From positions 3,596,001 to 3,660,000 of the forward strand of contig NZ_JAMXIA010000001.1 in the NCBI RefSeq assembly GCF_025457425.1: 64,000 bases of DNA, written 5' to 3'. How positions within the stretch are numbered: the first letter of the stretch is position 1; each line of letters begins with the position of its first letter. The notes below the pieces were generated by a model. The model did no database searches. It saw nothing but the letters and a program-made list of their open reading frames with translations, and had not been told where the DNA came from. This document shows, one piece after another, positions 58,779-64,000 of this stretch. The position numbers and the translations under genes were made by a program. This stretch comes from Chryseobacterium foetidum (GTDB lineage Bacteria; Bacteroidota; Bacteroidia; Flavobacteriales; Weeksellaceae).

Positions 58779-59363
58779 ATGTTCCAGAATATCATCAAAA
58801 ACATTTCAAGATTTGTCGTGCTGACACCTGAAGAAGAAAAAATCTATGAAGATCTTCTTGTACTGCAAAAGTTTCCAAAGAAAACACTTTTGTTGCGGGA
58901 AGGAGAGATTTGCCAGTTCGAAGGTTTTATCAAAGAAGGCTGTGTGCGAACCTATTATCTTGATGAAAATGGTTTTGAGGTAACCCTTTTGTTTGCAGTG
59001 GAAGATTGGTGGATTACTGATATTGCGTCATTCAACAACCAGATTCCATCAAAGGTTTTTATAGAAACACTGGAAGATACTGAGATTTATACTCTCAACC
59101 CGACAACAAAAGAAGAACTGATGCAGAAAGTTCCGAAGTTTGAAAGGGCTTTCCGACTGATGATGCAAAAGTATGTGGTGACTTTACAAAACCGTCTGAT
59201 TAACACCATTTCCCAGCCAGCCACAGACCGTTATCTCGAATTTATCAGGGTTTATCCGACAATTCCACAGCGCGTTGCACAATACTACATCGCATCATAT
59301 CTTGGAGTTTCGAAAGAGTTTGTGAGCACGATCAGAAAACGTTTGGCAAATAAGCAAAAGTAA
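58779..59363 (+). CDS. Crp/Fnr family transcriptional regulator
   Basis: 194 residues. The N-terminal cyclic-nucleotide-binding-like barrel (PKKTLLLREGEICQFEGFIKEGCVRTYYLDENG) lacks cysteines typical of FNR iron-sulfur clusters and the obvious cAMP-contact residues; the C-terminal HTH ends QYYIASYLGVSKEFVSTIRKRLANKQK. Typical of the Bacteroidetes Crp-like proteins (about 190 residues) whose ligand is unknown. It lies within the region holding operator C sites, so it is a candidate regulator of the hydrolase, VOC operon, RidA and pirin genes. Confidence 0.92.
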   Translation: MFQNIIKNISRFVVLTPEEEKIYEDLLVLQKFPKKTLLLREGEICQFEGFIKEGCVRTYYLDENGFEVTLLFAVEDWWITDIASFNNQIPSKVFIETLEDTEIYTLNPTTKEELMQKVPKFERAFRLMMQKYVVTLQNRLINTISQPATDRYLEFIRVYPTIPQRVAQYYIASYLGVSKEFVSTIRKRLANKQK

Positions 59364-59422
59364 AAATGAAATAACGATACTTCTCTGCTTGAAGAGCAGT
59401 TCAATATTACTGAATTTTCCGA

Positions 59423-59458
59423 AAGGTAGTTTACGCATTATATGTAAACTGCCTTTTT
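59423..59458 (+). terminator. Hairpin terminator after the Crp/Fnr gene
   Basis: AAGGTAGTTTAC pairs with GTAAACTGCCTT (59423-59434 with 59444-59455, one G-U pair), then a T-run, about 60 bp past the stop. Confidence 0.75.
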
Positions 59459-59525
59459 CATTTATAGAAATCTTCAGAAAAGAGCGGAATTAAGACTTTA
59501 GATTTTTTTTGAGAAACGTTATTTA

Positions 59526-59569
59526 TTAAACCAGTTAAATGTGTGCGAACTTTCATCACTTTACATTTG
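59526..59569 (+). promoter_or_regulatory. Promoter with operator C upstream of RidA
   Basis: TTAAACCAGTTAA (59526-59538) and an exact -7 box TACATTTG (59562-59569) have a 36-bp offset. Confidence 0.65.
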
Positions 59570-59601
59570 CTGTATCAAATTAACAATTAAAACCAAACAA
59601 A

Positions 59602-59994
59602 ATGTCAGAACAAAACAAAAAATCAATAGGCTTCGGAATGCCTTGGGAAGAAATCTACGGATATGCACAGGCTGTAAAAAAAGGAAATACGGTTTGGGTG
59701 TCAGGTCAGTTGGGACACAATGAAAAAGGTGAACTGGCGGAAGGAATGGACGCTCAAATGATGCAAAGTTATGCCAATATCAAGCAACTTTTATCACGAT
59801 TTGAAATGAGCATGGATCATGTGGTAGAAGAAGTGATCTATGTTACTGATATGGCATCGGGCTTTGAAGCGAGAAAAAAATTCAAAAATGATTTTTATCC
59901 TGATCCTTTATCGGTTGCAAGTTCAATTATTGGAGTAAGCGAATTGGCATTACCGGGACAGTTCGTCGAGATCAAGATAATCGCATCTCATTAA
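59602..59994 (+). CDS. RidA family protein
   Basis: 130 residues, cytoplasmic. The N-terminal MPWEEIYGYAQAVKKGNTVWVSGQLG and the late SIIGVSELALPGQFVEIKIIASH match the YjgF/YER057c/UK114 fold (final strand with an acidic residue). RidA proteins deaminate reactive enamines/imines or act in related electrophile chemistry. Own promoter with operator C, and a stop only 99 bp before the pirin gene, which carries its own operator C site. Confidence 0.9.
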   Translation: MSEQNKKSIGFGMPWEEIYGYAQAVKKGNTVWVSGQLGHNEKGELAEGMDAQMMQSYANIKQLLSRFEMSMDHVVEEVIYVTDMASGFEARKKFKNDFYPDPLSVASSIIGVSELALPGQFVEIKIIASH

Positions 59995-60017
59995 TTGATT
60001 TGTACCAAACTGATTTA

Positions 60018-60061
60018 TTAAACCAGTTCAGTGCCCAGCGATTTTACTCATCCTAAATTTG
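60018..60061 (+). promoter_or_regulatory. Promoter with operator C upstream of pirin
   Basis: TTAAACCAGTTCA (60018-60030) and an exact -7 box TAAATTTG (60054-60061) have a 36-bp offset. Confidence 0.65.
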
Positions 60062-60092
60062 CTCTATCAATAACAAATAACAACAAAAAGAT

Positions 60093-60968
60093 ATGGACAG
60101 AAAAGATTTTTTAAAGAAAGGATTACTCGGAACAGGAATGTTTGTAGCGACAGCCTCATTAGGCAATACAATGAAAAATGAGATTGATGAAATCGAGCCT
60201 TTGGAGCCGATCGGATACAATCATTTACCAAATACAGATTCAAAAATCAAAGACAATTCTGTAATTCACAAGGCGGATTCCAGAGGGAAGGCAGACCACG
60301 GCTGGTTAGTGAGCAATCATACATTCAGCTTTGCCAATTATCACAATCCGGAAAGAATGCATTTTGGTGTTCTCAGAGTTTTGAATGACGATAAAGTGGA
60401 GGCGGGAAGAGGCTTCGGAACGCATCCTCACGACAATATGGAAATCATCAGCATTCCGTTGGAAGGAGATCTGGAACATAAGGACAGTATGGGAAATTCG
60501 GCGATTATCAGGAGTGGAGACATTCAGGTAATGAGTGCCGGAACAGGAATTATGCACAGCGAATTCAACAAAAATAATGACAGTTTGGTAAAGTTTCTTC
60601 AAATATGGGTATATCCAAAGAGAAGAAATGTGACACCGAGATATGACCAGATGACTTTAGACAAAACAAAAGGTCAGAATAAATTCCAGCAGATTCTTTC
60701 TCCCAATGCATATGACGAAGGGGTTTGGATTCATCAGGATGCGTGGTTCCATTTGGGAAACTTCGAAAATCATATTGAAACCAAGTATCAAATCAGGAAA
60801 AAAGGGAACGGTGTATATGCTTTTATTTTAAAAGGAAGTGCAGAAATCGAAGGACAGAAAGTGGAAACGAGAGACGGTTTAGGTGTCTGGGATATTACAG
60901 ATTTAAATATCAAATCAACTTCAGAAAATACAGAAATTTTATTGATGGAAGTTCCGATGACGATGTAA
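60093..60968 (+). CDS. Pirin family protein with N-terminal export-like segment
   Basis: 291 residues. A pirin bicupin: FGTHPHDNMEIISIPLEGDLEHKDSMGN and AGTGIMHSEFN contain the metal ligands (His, His, His, Glu) in the first domain. The N-terminus MDRKDFLKKGLLGTGMFVATASLG resembles a Tat-type signal (DRKxFLKKG), with Arg-Lys in place of Arg-Arg, so the protein may be exported. Pirins of this type include quercetin dioxygenases and redox sensors. Preceded by operator C like its RidA neighbour. Followed by an unrelated metabolic operon. Confidence 0.9.
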   Translation: MDRKDFLKKGLLGTGMFVATASLGNTMKNEIDEIEPLEPIGYNHLPNTDSKIKDNSVIHKADSRGKADHGWLVSNHTFSFANYHNPERMHFGVLRVLNDDKVEAGRGFGTHPHDNMEIISIPLEGDLEHKDSMGNSAIIRSGDIQVMSAGTGIMHSEFNKNNDSLVKFLQIWVYPKRRNVTPRYDQMTLDKTKGQNKFQQILSPNAYDEGVWIHQDAWFHLGNFENHIETKYQIRKKGNGVYAFILKGSAEIEGQKVETRDGLGVWDITDLNIKSTSENTEILLMEVPMTM

Positions 60969-61073
60969 GAACTTGATAAAAATTTTAAATTATTGATTCG
61001 GTTTTATGTAATGGTACATAAGATATCAAACGAAATAAAATTAACATAATTTTTTTACTGATATGCATTTCCG

Positions 61074-61081
61074 TAAATTTG
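61074..61081 (+). promoter_or_regulatory. -7 box of the gnd-zwf operon
   Basis: Exact TAAATTTG 33 bp before the gnd ATG. No TTTG -33 box is evident. Confidence 0.5.
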
Positions 61082-61114
61082 AGCTGTAAAAATAAAAATA
61101 AATCTTAAGTAAGA

Positions 61115-62533
61115 ATGGAAAAGTATAATTACGGGGTCATTGGTCTCGGCGTAATGGGGAGAAATCTGCTTTATAATATTGCTGATCATGGTTTTTCTGT
61201 AGCAGGATTCGATTTAGATGAAGAAAAAGTCATTGAGCTCAGAAATGGAGTGGCTGAAGGAACAAAGGTTATCGGGTCTGTTTCTCTGGAAGAATTTGTA
61301 ATAGGTCTGGACATTCCTAGGAAAATTATTCTGATGGTTCCTGCAGGTAAGCCGGTAGATGCTGTTCTAGAAAGTATTACACCGTTTCTCAGCCCGAAAG
61401 ATGTCGTAATTGATGCAGGGAATTCTTATTTTAAAGATACTGAAAGACGTATTGACGATTTAGCTTCTAAGAATCTGCATTTTATGGGAATGGGGGTTTC
61501 CGGAGGTGAGCAGGGCGCAAGAAGAGGACCGAGTATCATGCCCGGAGGTGATTTGGAAGCCTTCAACCTGGTTAAACCAATGCTGGAAAAGATTTCAGCA
61601 AAAGTAAATGGTGAACCCTGTACAGCTTACATGGGAAAAGGTGCTTCCGGAAATTATGTGAAAATGGTTCATAACGGTATCGAATACGCCATTATGCAAT
61701 TAATCAGTGAGGCTTACGATCTGCTGAGAAAAGGTGCAAACCTAAACAACGATCAGCTATACGAAGTTTTTAAAAAATGGAATGAAGGAGAGATGAATTC
61801 TTTCCTCATAGAAATTACCAGAGATATTTTTAAACAGAAAGATGATTTGACAGACGGTTTTCTCGTCGATCAGATTTTAGATAGAGCCGGAGCAAAAGGA
61901 ACAGGAAAATGGACTTCTGAGCAGGCAATGGAAATCGGCGTTTCAATCCCTACAATCGACATTGCTGTAACGTCAAGAATTTTATCTGCCTATAAAACTG
62001 AGCGTACTCAGGCGTCTAAATTATATTCAAAAGAAAAAATTGCAAGTCCTGAGAATACAGAATTGTTTATTAAAGAAGTTGGTGATGCATTGTATCTGGC
62101 TACTTTAATAAGTTATGCTCAAGGTCTTGCTTTATTGGTTAAAGCTTCGGAAGAATATCAGTTTGAAACTCCTTTGAAAGATGTTGTGAAAATCTGGAGA
62201 GGCGGTTGCATTATCCGTTCTGTTTTATTAGAAAAATTCTATAAAGCTTACGTTGAAAATCCAGAATTACCTAATATTCTTTTAGATAAAGAAATTTCCG
62301 ATATCGTAAAATCTAAAGTTAAATCTTTGCGAAACACTGCATCCTTCGCTGTTTCAAATGGAATCCCAAGCCTGGGAATTCAATCTGCATTAGGTTATTT
62401 TGATGCCTACACAACAGATAGTTTACCTGTGAATCTTATTCAGGCACAGCGCGATTATTTCGGGGCACACACGTATCAAAGAGTAGATAGAGAAGGTGTT
62501 TTTCACACATTCTGGAACACAGATAATAATTAA
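61115..62533 (+). CDS. gnd: 6-phosphogluconate dehydrogenase, decarboxylating
   Basis: 472 residues. Oxidises 6-phosphogluconate to ribulose 5-phosphate and CO2, making NADPH. The Rossmann motif is VIGLGVMGRNLLYNIADHGFSV; the 6PGDH signature is GGEQGARRGPSIMPGG near residue 130, and YVKMVHNGIEYAIMQLISEAYDLL plus KGTGKWTSEQAMEIGVSIP follow. The C-terminal QAQRDYFGAHTYQRVDREG is characteristic. Length is typical. It is 10 bp upstream of zwf, so the two form the oxidative pentose phosphate operon. Confidence 0.97.
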   Translation: MEKYNYGVIGLGVMGRNLLYNIADHGFSVAGFDLDEEKVIELRNGVAEGTKVIGSVSLEEFVIGLDIPRKIILMVPAGKPVDAVLESITPFLSPKDVVIDAGNSYFKDTERRIDDLASKNLHFMGMGVSGGEQGARRGPSIMPGGDLEAFNLVKPMLEKISAKVNGEPCTAYMGKGASGNYVKMVHNGIEYAIMQLISEAYDLLRKGANLNNDQLYEVFKKWNEGEMNSFLIEITRDIFKQKDDLTDGFLVDQILDRAGAKGTGKWTSEQAMEIGVSIPTIDIAVTSRILSAYKTERTQASKLYSKEKIASPENTELFIKEVGDALYLATLISYAQGLALLVKASEEYQFETPLKDVVKIWRGGCIIRSVLLEKFYKAYVENPELPNILLDKEISDIVKSKVKSLRNTASFAVSNGIPSLGIQSALGYFDAYTTDSLPVNLIQAQRDYFGAHTYQRVDREGVFHTFWNTDNN

Positions 62534-62543
62534 AATTCAGAAA

Positions 62544-64000
62544 ATGAGCGACAATACAATCCTGCACCCAACCACTATTGTAATTTTTGGTGCGACTGGA
62601 GATTTGGCAAAAAGAAAGCTTTTTCCTGCATTTTATAATTTGTATATTGATGGCAGAATGCCGAAGGGCTTCAATATTTTAGCTTTGGGAAGAGCCGAAA
62701 ATACAGATGAAAAATTCAGATCTTACGTTAAAGAAAATCTTGAGAGTTTTTCAAGAAGGAGTATAGCATCGGAAGACTGGGCCGGGTTTCAGGCGCACAT
62801 CAGCTATTTTCAGCATCAACTGGACGAAGAAAGTTCCTACCAAAATTTATATCAGAAACTGGAAAGTTTTGATAAAGTGTACGGAATGAGAGGGAACAGG
62901 CTGTTCTATCTTTCTATTGCACCGAACTTTGTATCAGTTATTTCAAATCATATCAAAAATACATCGATCGCTTCCGATCCGGCAAAAGACCGAATTATTA
63001 TAGAAAAGCCTTTTGGTCACAATAAAGAGTCTGCTATAGAACTGAATAATCTACTTTCTCAAACCTTTCAGGAAGAGCAGATTTACCGTATCGATCATTA
63101 TTTAGGAAAGGAAACGGTTCAGAATATTTTAGCATTCAGGTTCGGAAATTCAATTTTTGAGCCTTTATGGAACCAAAGACATATCGAATCTATTCAAATC
63201 ACTGTCGCAGAAGAAGTTGGAGTAGAAACGAGAGCTGGATTTTATGAGCAAACGGGTGCTTTGCGAGACATGATTCAGAATCATCTTTTACAGATTCTCT
63301 GCATGGTTGCCATGGAACCACCGGTTTCACTGGAGTCTGGTGAAATCAGAGACCGTAAAGTGGATGTTTTAAAATCAATCCGCAGAATTTCGCCCGAAAA
63401 AGTAGATCATTATGCTGTTCGGGGCCAATATGGAAGAGGTAAAGTAAATGGATTAAAAGTAAACGGCTACCGCCAGGAAGAAGGAATTGCACCTGATTCA
63501 AATACAGAAACCTTTGTGGCCATTAAATTTTATTTAGATAATGAAAGATGGGAAAGCGTTCCTTTCTACGTTCGCACCGGAAAGAAAATGAAGGAAAAGC
63601 ATTCTTACATTACCATTCAGTTTAAACCGCTCCCTCATTCTGCATTTTCAGAAAGTACATCTCTTCTGTCTGCTAACCGGTTGATTATAAATATTCAGCC
63701 ACAAATGGATATCAGGCTACAGTTCATGTCAAAAAAACCCGGACTTTCATTAGAATTGAAACCCGTGGAAATGATCTTTGATAATTTTGCATGTCAGACC
63801 GATACTCCGGAAGCTTACGAAACGCTTCTTTTAGAGGCACTTGTAGGTGATCTTACATTGTTCATGCGTTCTGATCAGGTAGAGGAAGCTTGGGATGTTG
63901 TAAAAACAATTCAGGAAACATGGGAAAAAACGAAAGATTCATCTTTCCCGAATTACGAAGCAGGAAGCTGGGGTCCCGATGACAGCAATGCTTTGGTTGA
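62544..64000 (+). CDS. zwf: Glucose-6-phosphate 1-dehydrogenase, 3' truncated by the window end
   Basis: The frame from ATG 62544 is open to the end of the window (485 codons visible); the last residues lie outside. Catalyses NADP-dependent oxidation of glucose 6-phosphate to 6-phosphogluconolactone. IVIFGATGDLAKRKLFPAFYNL is the NADP-binding segment, DRIIIEKPFGHN follows, and RIDHYLGKE is the diagnostic active-site motif with the substrate-binding Lys and His. The usual enzyme is about 500 residues, so only about 10-20 should be missing. Follows gnd by 10 bp. Confidence 0.97.
   Translation, partial: MSDNTILHPTTIVIFGATGDLAKRKLFPAFYNLYIDGRMPKGFNILALGRAENTDEKFRSYVKENLESFSRRSIASEDWAGFQAHISYFQHQLDEESSYQNLYQKLESFDKVYGMRGNRLFYLSIAPNFVSVISNHIKNTSIASDPAKDRIIIEKPFGHNKESAIELNNLLSQTFQEEQIYRIDHYLGKETVQNILAFRFGNSIFEPLWNQRHIESIQITVAEEVGVETRAGFYEQTGALRDMIQNHLLQILCMVAMEPPVSLESGEIRDRKVDVLKSIRRISPEKVDHYAVRGQYGRGKVNGLKVNGYRQEEGIAPDSNTETFVAIKFYLDNERWESVPFYVRTGKKMKEKHSYITIQFKPLPHSAFSESTSLLSANRLIINIQPQMDIRLQFMSKKPGLSLELKPVEMIFDNFACQTDTPEAYETLLLEALVGDLTLFMRSDQVEEAWDVVKTIQETWEKTKDSSFPNYEAGSWGPDDSNALV

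Noticed and set aside
1..64000. tRNA, rRNA and CRISPR features
   Set aside because: No tRNA-like clover-leaf sequence, rRNA segment or spaced repeat array was seen in any gap.

Overview
The window looks like a chromosomal stretch of a Bacteroidota flavobacterium, most likely Chryseobacterium or a close Weeksellaceae relative. The grounds are AT-rich DNA, promoters with a TAnnTTTG -7 box, A-rich leaders with almost no Shine-Dalgarno sequences, and typical families (Bacteroidetes-type T6SS baseplate, DUF4139, SIMPL, M13 peptidases, a kdp locus with an NtrC-type regulator). The genus is inferred from family recognition; no search was run. I found no rRNA, tRNA or CRISPR.

Layout. 1-2.2 kb: right edge of a type VI secretion cluster (tssE fragment, tssF). 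2.2-7.8 kb: META-domain lipoprotein, membrane endo/exonuclease/phosphatase-fold protein, first M13 metallopeptidase, cinA and a conserved hypothetical gene. 8-15.8 kb: a LytTR response regulator and TPR histidine kinase, followed by secreted proteins (SIMPL-like, SIMPL, DUF4139, VWA). Four 21-bp-period direct repeats (TCACCAAGT type) sit at a constant distance from the -7 boxes of this cluster and probably define its regulon. 16-26.4 kb: lipocalin, three orphan small genes, purK, DUF1543, outer-membrane-type protein, TauE/DUF1634 exporter pair, VOC protein, second M13 peptidase (a lipoprotein), ABC ATPase. 26.9-38 kb: a complete potassium-uptake kdp locus with an NtrC-family regulator in place of KdpE, four consecutive micro-ORFs encoding membrane peptides (one is kdpF), kdpA, kdpB, kdpC, a porin, a separate KdpD sensory module and a separate membrane histidine kinase. 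38-44.4 kb: glucuronate utilisation (GH2 glycosidase, LacI regulator, uxuA, SDR mannonate oxidoreductase), bordered by a complete IS1595-type element (44.4-45.4 kb).

45.7-61 kb is a stress and detoxification region: alpha/beta hydrolase, an operon of bicupin, DUF1275 protein, peroxiredoxin and DsbA-like protein, a second LytTR system with a hybrid kinase, Dps, an MhqO/MhqD-like quinone-detoxification operon, a Crp/Fnr regulator, RidA and pirin. Two more promoter codes are visible. One is a 21-bp-period TTCAnCGA direct repeat exactly 31 bp from the -7 box of three transcription units around the second LytTR regulator. The other is a TTAAACyAGTTnA element exactly 36 bp upstream of the -7 box of four transcription units (hydrolase, VOC operon, RidA, pirin). 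61.1-64 kb: gnd and zwf of the oxidative pentose phosphate pathway; zwf runs off the window.

The most noteworthy observations are the three promoter-embedded cis-regulatory codes, which link two-component and stress regulators to neighbouring genes, and the micro-ORF array ahead of kdpA. Several families of dispersed palindromic intergenic repeats are also present.
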